Origin: G963666705 sp963666705
Lineage (GTDB): Bacteria > Pseudomonadota > Alphaproteobacteria > CADEGL01
Length of the DNA stretch: 64,000 nucleotides
Direction: 5' to 3'
Assembly: GCA_963666705.2 (NCBI GenBank)
Contig: CAXXKO010000026.1
Location: forward strand, 310,001 to 374,000
A program made the position numbers and the translations under genes. Each line of letters starts with the position of its first letter. Position 1 is the stretch's first letter. The notes under the pieces are model-generated. The model was not told the origin of the DNA, did not search any database, and saw nothing but the letters and a program-made list of their open reading frames with translations. Of the stretch, positions 20,612-27,706 are shown one piece after another.

Positions 20612-20797
20612 CTCACCCTTCGACAAGCTCAGGGTGAGGAGGCTGGGGGTGAGGAGGCTGGGGGTGAGGAGGCTCAGGGTGAGGAGGCTCAGGGTGAGGA
20701 GGCTCAGGGTGAGGAGGCTCAGGGTGAGGAGGGGGTGAGGGCGTTGCACGCGTGGAGGCGTAGCTGGAGGCCCTCATGCTGAGCTTGTCGAAGTATG
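20612..20797. repeat. Palindromic repeat copy 2 with 15-bp tandem array
   Basis: It begins CACCCTTCGACAAGCTCAGG and ends with the inverse GAGCTTGTCGAAG, as at 8427-8504. Between the arms, the 15-mer GGGTGAGGAGGCTSR is repeated six times from 20632 to 20721 with a partial seventh unit. The third to sixth units are identical to each other and the first two differ at two bases. It lies in the gap between the URC1-like and URC4-like genes. Unit number could vary between strains. Confidence 0.85.
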
Positions 20798-20809
20798 AGG
20801 GCCGGGCGC

Positions 20810-22090
20810 ATGGCACCAGAATACTTTCAAGAGAGCATAAGGTCAGGCCCTACCGGCCTCACCGACGTCGACGCGGCGCTCCGCACCCTGCGATCGGCCG
20901 CCGCGGTGCGCGCGCGATGCGCCGTCATCCTCACCGCCGCGCAAGACGGGCGGCTCGATCACTTCAGCGTCCATCCGGAGAAGCTCGACGCGGCGGCCGG
21001 CTATGTGCTCGCGGTCATCCGAGAGGCCTATCCCGGCCTCGATATCCCCTACCACAGCCGCTGGCGCCATTTCGAGACCGGCGGGGTGGACCGCTGGGCA
21101 CGCCTGGCCGCGCACATGCCCGACGCAGGCCCTGCGGAACGAGCGCGGCGGCGTTTCGACCTCGCGGTCACGAGCGTCCTGCTCGACGCCGGCGCCGGCC
21201 CGGACTGGCGCTACCGTGAAGCCCTGGGCGGCCCCGCTCTCGGGCGCTCGGAAGGGCTCGCCGCGGCCAGTCTGGAGATGTTCGCGGGCGGGCTCTTCTC
21301 GGCCGACCCGGCGGATCCCTGCCGCGCCGACGCCGAGGCCTTGGCGCGGCTCACGGAAGCGGACCTGGCGCGCGGCTTCCGGGCCGGGCCGGACAACCCG
21401 CTTGCGGGCCTGGCGGGACGCGTGGCGCTCCTCGGCCGGCTGGGCGGGTGCCTGAGCGCCAACCCGGCGCTCTTCGGCGCCGACCCGCCCCGGCCGGGCG
21501 GCCTCTTCGACCACCTGGCGGCACGGGCGCGGGACGGGGCGATTGCGGCCGAGGCCGTCCTCGGATGCGTGCTGGAGGGATTCGCGGATATCTGGCCCGG
21601 CCGCCTCACCCTCGGCGGCGTCAACCTGGGCGACGTGTGGCGCCATGGCGCCATCCGCACCGGCGACCCGACCGACGGGCTGGTGCCATTCCACAAGCTC
21701 TCCCAATGGCTCGCCTACTCCCTCGTCGAGCCGCTGGAGGAGGCGGGAATCGCCGTCACCGGCCTCGACGATCTGACCGGCCTCGCCGAGTACCGCAACG
21801 GCGGGCTGCTCATCGATACGGGCGTGCTGCGCCCGCGCGACCCGGCCCTCCTGACGGCGGCGCTCGCGGTCGATTCCGAGGCCGTGGTCGAGTGGCGCGC
21901 GCTCACGGTCGCGCTCCTCGACGGAATCGCCGCGCGCATCCGCGCCGCGCTCGGCCTCGATGCCGGTCGCCTGCCGCTCGCCAAGGTGCTCGAGGGCGGC
22001 ACCTGGGCGGCCGGACGGCGCATCGCCCGCGAGAAGCGCCCCGGCGGCGGCCCGCCAATCCAAGTTGTAAGCGACGGCACGGTATTTTAA
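20810..22090 (+). CDS. URC4/urg3 family protein (DUF1688)
   Basis: A 426-residue protein of the DUF1688 family, known in fungi as URC4 or urg3 and needed for uracil breakdown after the URC1 step. Visible family motifs are TLRSAAAVRARCAVILTAA, DHFSVHPEKLDAAAGYV, IPYHSRWRHFETGG and GLVPFHKLSQWLAYSLVEPL, with EYRNGGLLIDTGVL near residue 330. Cytoplasmic. The ATG at 20810 is favoured. An ATG 15 bp earlier lies within the repeat. It is followed 39 bp later by the uracil phosphoribosyltransferase gene. Confidence 0.9.
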   Translation: MAPEYFQESIRSGPTGLTDVDAALRTLRSAAAVRARCAVILTAAQDGRLDHFSVHPEKLDAAAGYVLAVIREAYPGLDIPYHSRWRHFETGGVDRWARLAAHMPDAGPAERARRRFDLAVTSVLLDAGAGPDWRYREALGGPALGRSEGLAAASLEMFAGGLFSADPADPCRADAEALARLTEADLARGFRAGPDNPLAGLAGRVALLGRLGGCLSANPALFGADPPRPGGLFDHLAARARDGAIAAEAVLGCVLEGFADIWPGRLTLGGVNLGDVWRHGAIRTGDPTDGLVPFHKLSQWLAYSLVEPLEEAGIAVTGLDDLTGLAEYRNGGLLIDTGVLRPRDPALLTAALAVDSEAVVEWRALTVALLDGIAARIRAALGLDAGRLPLAKVLEGGTWAAGRRIAREKRPGGGPPIQVVSDGTVF

Positions 22091-22129
22091 GACTGCTGGC
22101 GGGATTCACCGCGCGAGGGAGCCAATGCC

Positions 22130-22762
22130 ATGGTCGAGATGGTGCATGTCATCGACCACCCGGTGGTGCAGGACAAGCTGACGCGGCTGCGCCAGAAGGA
22201 GACGGTGGCCGGTGACTTCCGGCGCCTCCTGCGCGAGATCAGCATGCTGTTCACCTACGAGGTGACGCGCGACCTGCCCCTCGGCTCTGTCACCATCGAG
22301 ACTCCCCTGGCGACCATGGAGGCGCCCGTCCTGGCCGAGCGCAAGCTCTGCCTCGTCTCCATCCTGCGCGCGGGCAACGGCATCCTCGACGGCATGCTCG
22401 AGATCATCCCCTCGGCGAGCGTCGGCCATATCGGCCTCTACCGCGACCCCAAAACCCTGGTCGCGGTCGAGTACTACTTCAAGATGCCTTCGGACGTATC
22501 CGAGCGCCATATGTTCGTGGTCGACCCCATGCTGGCCACGGCCAACTCGGCCACCGCCGCCGTCCGCCGCCTCAAGGAGACGGCACCCCGCTCGATGAAG
22601 TTCATCTGCCTCGTGGCCGCGCCCGAGGGCATCGCGGCCTTCCACGCCGAGCATCCCGACGTGCCCGTCTATGCCGCCGCCATCGACGAGCGGCTCAACG
22701 ACAAGGGCTACATCCTCCCCGGCCTCGGCGACGCCGGCGACCGCCTCTACGGCACGAAGTAG
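22130..22762 (+). CDS. upp: Uracil phosphoribosyltransferase
   Basis: A 210-residue enzyme making UMP from uracil and PRPP. The family motifs are clear: RRLLREISMLFTYEVTRDL, ERKLCLVSILRAGNGILDG, the PRPP loop VVDPMLATANSATAAV near residue 127-142, and the C-terminal uracil-binding DERLNDKGYILPGLGDAGDR. Placed right after URC1- and URC4-like genes, it corresponds to URC6/urg2 and probably serves uracil catabolism by supplying UMP, as well as salvage. A palindromic repeat follows. Confidence 0.95.
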   Translation: MVEMVHVIDHPVVQDKLTRLRQKETVAGDFRRLLREISMLFTYEVTRDLPLGSVTIETPLATMEAPVLAERKLCLVSILRAGNGILDGMLEIIPSASVGHIGLYRDPKTLVAVEYYFKMPSDVSERHMFVVDPMLATANSATAAVRRLKETAPRSMKFICLVAAPEGIAAFHAEHPDVPVYAAAIDERLNDKGYILPGLGDAGDRLYGTK

Positions 22763-22776
22763 GGCGGCCGGCCTAA

Positions 22777-22960
22777 TGGAGAGATTGCGACAAAAGCTTC
22801 CCCCTCTCCCCTTGGGGAGAGGGCCGGGGTGAGGGGGTGCGCGATCGCGCCTCACGAAGTGTCTTTCGGCCACCTTCCGGCGGCCACGCCCTCACCCGGC
22901 GCGCCGTGCGCGCCACCCTCTCCCCGAGGGGAGAGGGTTCGATGGGTCGGATTCGAGCCA
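22777..22960. repeat. Palindrome-rich CTAG repeat (R2), copy 1
   Basis: About 184 bp between CTAA (22773-22776) and CTAG (22961-22964). Two hairpins of CCCTCTCCCC-TTGGGGAGAGGG type sit near the ends, with a GGCGGCCACGCCCTCACC core between them. The right end reads GGTCGGATTCGAGCCA before CTAG, which matches the ends of copies at 30065 and 46257 in inverse orientation. The CTAG contains the stop codon of the minus-strand CoA ligase. It lies between convergent genes and may also act as a bidirectional terminator. Confidence 0.75.
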
Positions 22961-24580
22961 CTAGCGCCAGATCCCGTCCACGCGGTCGTAGCTGTCGGCG
23001 CGCAGGTCGTCGGTCTCGGCCATGACGCGCTTCTTCTCGACCCGCGCGCTCACGGTCATGGGGAAGGAGTCCCGGTAGGCGATGTAGCGCGGCACCTTGA
23101 AGCGGGCCAGATGCTCGGCGCAATGGGCCAGGATCCTCTCGGGCGGCACGCGCGCGCGCGCGAGCCCCGGCATCAGGCTGACATAGGCTTTGACCTCCTC
23201 GCCGCTCACCGGGTCGGGGACGGGCACCACGGCGGCCTCCTCGATCTCGGGCATGAGGCGGAGCGCCGCCTCCACCTCGCGGGCGGCGATGTTCTCGCCG
23301 CTGCGGCGCACCATGTCCTTGATGCGGCCGACGATGTAGTGGTAGCCGGCCTCGTCGCGGCGGAACAGATCGCCGGTGTGGAACCAGCCGTCGGTCAGGG
23401 CCTCGGCGTTGGCCTCGGGCTTGTTGTAGTAGCCCTGCATGAGGCCGGGGCCCTTGACCCAGAGCTCGCCCACCGCGCCCACCGGCACCTCGCGCCCGTC
23501 CTCGCCCATGATGCGGACCTGGCGGTAGGGGGCGGGGATGCCGCAGGAGCCCGAGCCCACCATGTGGTCGTGGTCGCGCGGCACGTAGAGGTTGGACCCG
23601 GTCTCGGTCATGCCGTAGACCTCCCGCGCGGTGGTGCCGAAGCGCTTCTCGAAATCGGCGTGGCTCTCCTTGGTGAGGCCGAAGAGCCAGGCCACCTGGA
23701 GGTCGTTCTCCGCGTCCCGCGGGTCCTCGGGCTGCTTGTAGACGAACTCGAAGGTGAGGCAGAGCTCGATCCCGAGATCGCGCACCCAGTCCATGAAACG
23801 CGAGGTGCTCGGCCGCGAGCAGAAGTACATGGCACCGCCGCCCTCCAGGCACATCATCAGGAGGAACATGGGGTCCATGTAATAGAAGTGCTGGGCCATG
23901 AGGATGCGCCGGGGCGCGAACTCGGCGATGAAGGTGGAGACCCGGCCGGTCATGATCCAGTAGCGGTGGCTCAGCATGCAGCCCTTGGGGAAACCGGTGG
24001 TGCCCGAGGTGTACTGGATGTTGACGAGGTCATCGAGGCTGACGGGCTCGGCCGCTTCGAAGGTGGCCGGGGCGGCGGCCACGAGCGCCTCCCAGCGGTT
24101 GGCGAAGCGCGCATCGGGGGCGCCGGCCAGCAGCACGCGGTCGTCGCTCAATCCGGCGGGTCGGCCGCGGACGCCGTCGAGGACCGGCAGGTAGTCCGAG
24201 TGGGTCACGAAGTGGCCGGCCTCGGCGTCGTTCAACAGGTATTCGAGCTCGCGCGCAGTGTAGCGGTTGTTGACCGGCACCATGATGGCACCGATACGGG
24301 CGAGGGCCAGCCAGATGACCGGATAGGCGGGGATGTTGGGCAGCATGGTGGCGACCCGGCCGCCCTTGGCCACGCCCGCGCTGGTGAGGGCGTTGGCCGC
24401 GCGCAGTACTTCGTCGCGCAGCGCGATGAAGCTCAAGGTCTCGCCCGCCTCGAAGAAGACGAGGGCGGGCGCGTCGCCGAACCGCTCGGCCGCCGCTTCG
24501 ACGACCGCCTCCATGTTGGCCGGCATCGGCTCGGCTTCCAGCGCCCGGTGGCGGGCGGCGCGGGTGGCGGCCGGTTCCAA
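22961..24580 (-). CDS. AMP-forming acyl-CoA synthetase
   Basis: A 539-residue ANL ligase. It contains the adenylation P-loop YTSGTTGFPKGC near residue 189-200, EVYGMTETGSNLY, DGWFHTGDLF, and the hinge VGRIKDMVRRSGENIAAREVE. The C-terminal ARVEKKRV holds the catalytic Lys. Long-chain or carnitine-type acids are plausible, but the substrate is not readable. It is convergent with upp, divided from it by a palindromic repeat whose CTAG forms its stop codon. The MITE at 24682 lies upstream of its start. Confidence 0.87.
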   Translation of the reverse strand: MEPAATRAARHRALEAEPMPANMEAVVEAAAERFGDAPALVFFEAGETLSFIALRDEVLRAANALTSAGVAKGGRVATMLPNIPAYPVIWLALARIGAIMVPVNNRYTARELEYLLNDAEAGHFVTHSDYLPVLDGVRGRPAGLSDDRVLLAGAPDARFANRWEALVAAAPATFEAAEPVSLDDLVNIQYTSGTTGFPKGCMLSHRYWIMTGRVSTFIAEFAPRRILMAQHFYYMDPMFLLMMCLEGGGAMYFCSRPSTSRFMDWVRDLGIELCLTFEFVYKQPEDPRDAENDLQVAWLFGLTKESHADFEKRFGTTAREVYGMTETGSNLYVPRDHDHMVGSGSCGIPAPYRQVRIMGEDGREVPVGAVGELWVKGPGLMQGYYNKPEANAEALTDGWFHTGDLFRRDEAGYHYIVGRIKDMVRRSGENIAAREVEAALRLMPEIEEAAVVPVPDPVSGEEVKAYVSLMPGLARARVPPERILAHCAEHLARFKVPRYIAYRDSFPMTVSARVEKKRVMAETDDLRADSYDRVDGIWR

Positions 24581-24681
24581 GGCTCCCCCTCCTCGTTACC
24601 CTGGCGCGCGCAGTGTTCCCGAGCGGCGCGCGCCGATCAAGCCGCCCGGAAAGGTTCCGGCCGGGCCGGGCATGCTGCTAG

Positions 24682-24943
24682 TATCCACTTTCATAATTCC
24701 GTGTGCCATACGATCGCTTTTCCCGTCTCCTCGGTAGGAGGGGGTGCGCCGGCGATGCCGGGGCATCGTCAAGCATCCTCGACACCCCGAGGGGGCGGGA
24801 AAAGCGACCCGTAGGGCGGCGCCCCGAGGCCCCCGGACGTCGTCGCGTATCACTTGTGATGCCCCGGCATCACGGCGCGCCACGCTCCTAGCCAGGAACC
24901 TCGGGGCGCCGTCGTATGGCACACGGAATTATGAAAGTGGGTA
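24682..24943. mobile_element. CTAG-targeting MITE, copy C (262 bp)
   Basis: Same orientation as copy A, with CTAG at 24678-24681 and 24944-24947. The left arm has one change (TATCCAC in place of TACCCAC). It sits between the divergent CoA-ligase and MaoC genes, where it could separate or alter their promoters. The rest of the 407-bp gap (24581-24677 and 24948-24987) shows no recognisable site other than the ribosome-binding GGAGAC before the MaoC start. Confidence 0.93.
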
Positions 24944-24987
24944 CTAGCATGGTGAGAGGGAAAGCGCGCCACGAGCGGGAGACGGCC

Positions 24988-25458
24988 ATGACAGATTTCA
25001 CCTTGGAGACCGCGCCCAGCCTCATCGGGCAGAAGCTGGTCACGACCGACTGGCTGACCATCACCCAGGACCAGGTCGACGGCTTCGCCGCCGCCACCCT
25101 CGACCCCGACTGGATGCATATCGACGTCGAGCGCTCGCGCGAGGAGAGCTCCTACGGCGGCACCATCGTCCAGGGCTTCCTCAACATGACCCTGGTGATC
25201 TATTTCTCCCACACCTACGCCGCCCAGCCGAGCGACGTGTCCTACGGCCTCAACTACGGCGTCGACCGTGTGCGCTTCCTGACCCCGGTCCTGGTGGGCT
25301 CGCGCATCCGCGACCACATCGTGCTCAAGGAATTCGAGCAGCGCGACGAGAACCGCTTCTTCCAGAAGACGGGCCACACCATCGAGGCGGAGGGCGAGGA
25401 GAAGCCGGCCGCCGTCGTCGATTTCCTGGTCCTCTGGTTCCGGGAGCTGCGGCACTGA
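24988..25458 (+). CDS. MaoC-like hydratase, paralogue 1
   Basis: A 156-residue hot-dog-fold protein of the MaoC/(R)-specific enoyl-CoA hydratase family. It has DWLTITQDQVDGFAAATLDPDWMHID near residue 18-43 and GTIVQGFLNMTLV, where MaoC enzymes place the catalytic Asp and His. Here the H of the usual D-x-x-x-x-H-D reads WMHID. The start is ATG at 24988 after GGAGAC. The frame runs back into MITE C, so the upstream ATG at 24916 is not used. It lies 27 bp before a close paralogue. Confidence 0.85.
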   Translation: MTDFTLETAPSLIGQKLVTTDWLTITQDQVDGFAAATLDPDWMHIDVERSREESSYGGTIVQGFLNMTLVIYFSHTYAAQPSDVSYGLNYGVDRVRFLTPVLVGSRIRDHIVLKEFEQRDENRFFQKTGHTIEAEGEEKPAAVVDFLVLWFRELRH

Positions 25459-25485
25459 GGCGGGACGGACGGGAGGGAGGAAGCC

Positions 25486-25956
25486 ATGAAGCGGTTCACC
25501 ATCGAGACGGCGCCGAGCCTCATCGGCCAGAAGCTCGGCACCACCGACTGGCTCACCATCACCCAGGAACAGGTCGACGGCTTCGCCGAAGCCACCCTCG
25601 ACCTCGACTGGATGCATATCGACGTCGAGCGCTCGCGCAAGGAGAGCCCCTATGGCGGCACCATCGTCCAGGGCTTCCTCAACATGTCGCTGGTGATCTA
25701 TTTCGCCCACAGCTCCGGCGCCCAGCCGAGGGACGTGTCCTACGGCCTCAACTACGGCATCGACCGGGGGCGGTTCCTGACGCCGGTGCTCGTGGGCTCG
25801 CGGGTGCGCGACCACATCACCCTGACCGGCTTCGAGCAGCGCGAAGAGAACCGCTACCTCATGAAATCGAGCCACACCATCGAGGCGGAGGGCGAGGAGA
25901 AGCCGGCCGCGGTGGTGGACTGGTGTGCCCTCTGGTTCCGGGAGCTGCGGCACTGA
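25486..25956 (+). CDS. MaoC-like hydratase, paralogue 2
   Basis: A 156-residue protein, same length and collinear with the upstream gene and highly similar throughout (for example TAPSLIGQKLGTTDWLTIT and VERSRKESPYGGTIVQGFL). This points to a recent tandem duplication. Differences cluster near residue 70-90 and in the last 40 residues. A GGGAGGAAGCC ribosome site precedes the ATG. Related proteins can act as heterodimers, so the two could form one enzyme. The acyl-CoA substrate is unknown. Confidence 0.86.
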   Translation: MKRFTIETAPSLIGQKLGTTDWLTITQEQVDGFAEATLDLDWMHIDVERSRKESPYGGTIVQGFLNMSLVIYFAHSSGAQPRDVSYGLNYGIDRGRFLTPVLVGSRVRDHITLTGFEQREENRYLMKSSHTIEAEGEEKPAAVVDWCALWFRELRH

Positions 25957-26020
25957 TACCGACCGGCCTTAGATAAGACCGATCGTATGATCCCTCAAGC
26001 GCCGCTAAGGCACTTCTTTC

Positions 26021-26112
26021 GCTCAAGCGCCGCTAAGGCTGGCCTCGCATAAGCTCGGGCGCGCGGTCGCGCTTGCCAGACGGCAATGAGTCAAGCTCAT
26101 CGCCGTCTGGTA
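26021..26112. repeat. Intergenic direct repeat and hairpin after the MaoC pair
   Basis: CTCAAGCGCCGCTAAGGC occurs twice (from 25996 and from 26023), followed at 26077-26112 by a stem-loop made of CCAGACGGCAATGAG, a short loop, and the inverse CTCATCGCCGTCTGG. There is no T-run. It probably ends the maoC transcript or is a local repeat. The gap runs from 25957 to 26279 and also contains the 89-bp element at 26136. Confidence 0.5.
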
Positions 26113-26135
26113 TGAGGCGCGAAACGGTTAAGGGA

Positions 26136-26224
26136 TGTCGGGAAATGTCAAGGTATGGTCAGTTGAAATTATTATAAATCAATGAGTTAATCGAATTGGG
26201 CCCGAACCTTGACAAACCTTGACA
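26136..26224. repeat. 89-bp inverted-repeat element, copy 1
   Basis: The right end carries two head-to-tail ACCTTGACA units (26206-26214, 26216-26224). The left end carries the inverse TGTCAAGGT (26146-26154) preceded by a degenerate second unit (TGTCGGGAAA). The interior is A/T-rich, unlike its surroundings. An element of exactly the same length and layout is at 56100-56188, though the interiors differ. It is probably a small non-autonomous element or a shared protein-binding site. Confidence 0.6.
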
Positions 26225-26279
26225 TCGGGCCGCGATGGGTGCGAGCGCTTAGAGGAATATGGGCCTAGTTGTGGCCATG

Positions 26280-26783
26280 TCAAGGCCCGGCCCGCGCCGC
26301 GGCCTTCTTCTCCGGGAAGCCGATGGCGCGGCCGGCCTGGGCGGGCCAGTCGAGCCCGGCATGGGCGGCCAGGGCGGCGTCGAGCACCGCCTTGCGGTCG
26401 GTGGGGAAGGGCGCGGCGCGGCGCTTCGCCATATCGACATGGAGGTACATGACCTCGTTGGTGGCGGCGAGGCCGCCGTCCGCGTGGTGCATGCGGAAGA
26501 AGGTGCGCACGCGCTTGTCGTCATGGCCGAGGAGCTGGGCCGTGAAACCCAAGCGGTCGCCCTCGGTCGCCTCGCGCAGGAAATTGATGTGGGTCTCGAG
26601 GGCGAAGAGGGCGTTATCGGTGCGCTCGCGGTAGCTCTGGCTCAGCTCCAGGGTGTTCATGTAGCGGGTGGCGGCGATCTCGAAGGCAAGCAGGTAGTAA
26701 CCGATATTCACGTGGCCGCTGTAGTCGATCCACTCGGGCGGGACCACGATCTCGCCGCAGTCGGTGGGGGCGGGTGCCGGCAT
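26280..26783 (-). CDS. Hot-dog thioesterase (YbgC/FadM-like)
   Basis: A 167-residue acyl-CoA thioesterase-like protein. The catalytic-site pattern PPEWIDYSGHVNIGYYLLAFE near residue 15-35 has the Asp-x-x-x-His arrangement of 4-hydroxybenzoyl-CoA thioesterases, followed by LFALETHINFLREATEGD. The longer open frame beyond 26783 is not family sequence, and ATG at 26781-26783 gives the right length. It is divergent from the racemase-like gene. It would hydrolyse the acyl-CoA products of the neighbouring ligases, by inference. Confidence 0.83.
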   Translation of the reverse strand: MPAPAPTDCGEIVVPPEWIDYSGHVNIGYYLLAFEIAATRYMNTLELSQSYRERTDNALFALETHINFLREATEGDRLGFTAQLLGHDDKRVRTFFRMHHADGGLAATNEVMYLHVDMAKRRAAPFPTDRKAVLDAALAAHAGLDWPAQAGRAIGFPEKKAAARAGP

Positions 26784-26921
26784 GCCCGGAACTCTATCCG
26801 CGCCCCCCAAGGCGGTAAAGCGGAGGCGGTAAAGCGGGGGCGGCGCGCCCTCTGGACGGACATTGCGCGGCCCGGTGGCGGGCGGCAGTATGACCGGCGA
26901 GGCGGCTGGGAAGGGCGAGGC

Positions 26922-27683
26922 ATGACGGCAAGTGGCGCGGGCGCGCGGGTGGCGCGGGGCGGGAAGGCGGTCTATGGCGCTGCCATCGGCATCCTCATGC
27001 TGGAGACGCGCTTCCCCCGCATACCAGGCGACATGGGCAACGCGGGCACCTGGCCCTTTCCCGTGCACTACAAGGTGGTGCCGGGGGCCTCGCCCGAGCG
27101 GGTCGTGCTCCAGGGCGCGCCCGGGCTCCTGAACGTGTTCCTCGACGCGGCCACGGAGCTGGTGGAGCGCGGCGCCGACGGCCTCACCACCAACTGCGGC
27201 TTCCTCTCCCTGTTCCAGGCCGAGATCGCGCGCCACTGCGCCGTGCCGGTGGCGACATCGAGCCTCATGCAGGTGCCCGCCGTCGCCGCCCTGCTGCCGC
27301 CCGGCCGGCGCGTGGGCATCTTGACCGTGAACGCGACCACCCTCACGCCCGCGCACCTGGAGGCGGCCGGGGTGCCGCTCGACACGCCCGTTGAGGGCAC
27401 GGAAGGGGGCAGCGAGTTCACGCGGGTGCTGCTCGGGGACGAGCTCGAGCTCGACGCCGGTGCGGCCGAGCGCGACATCCTGGCGGCGGGCGAGCGCCTG
27501 ATCGCCAAGGCGCCGGACGTGGGGGCCATCGTCCTCGAATGCACCAACATGACGCCTTACGCCCGCGCCCTCCGGCGCCATCTGGGCCTGCCGGTGTTCG
27601 ATATCTACAGCTTCATCACCTGGTTCCACACGTCCCTGGCGCCGCGCGATTTCGGCCCGCCCGGCAGTGGGCCCAGCGCCTAA
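26922..27683 (+). CDS. Aspartate/glutamate racemase superfamily protein
   Basis: A 253-residue protein with the two half-sites of cofactor-independent racemases: the first Cys in LTTNCGFLSLF (about residue 90) and the second in IVLECTNMTPYA (about residue 206). The start MTASGAGARVARGGK at ATG 26922 follows GGGCGAGG, and the upstream open frame is shadow. Relatives act on aspartate, glutamate, hydantoins or maleate. A hydantoin or ureido-acid racemase would fit the M20 hydrolase elsewhere in the window, but that is speculation. Confidence 0.8.
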   Translation: MTASGAGARVARGGKAVYGAAIGILMLETRFPRIPGDMGNAGTWPFPVHYKVVPGASPERVVLQGAPGLLNVFLDAATELVERGADGLTTNCGFLSLFQAEIARHCAVPVATSSLMQVPAVAALLPPGRRVGILTVNATTLTPAHLEAAGVPLDTPVEGTEGGSEFTRVLLGDELELDAGAAERDILAAGERLIAKAPDVGAIVLECTNMTPYARALRRHLGLPVFDIYSFITWFHTSLAPRDFGPPGSGPSA

Positions 27684-27706
27684 GGGCGGTATGCGGCTGC
27701 CGCCTG

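Noticed and set aside
20632..20732. Possible CRISPR array
   Set aside because: The units are 15 bp and directly adjacent, without spacers, and no cas gene is near. It is a simple tandem repeat.
22930..22962. tRNA-like GGTTCGA / ATTCGAGCC motif near the R2 repeat
   Set aside because: No acceptor, D or anticodon stems can be built around it; it is the conserved end of the repeat. I found no tRNA or rRNA gene in the window.
22829..24814. 661-codon open frame on the plus strand opposite the CoA ligase
   Set aside because: Shadow of the minus-strand ligase and of a repeat; no recognisable motif.
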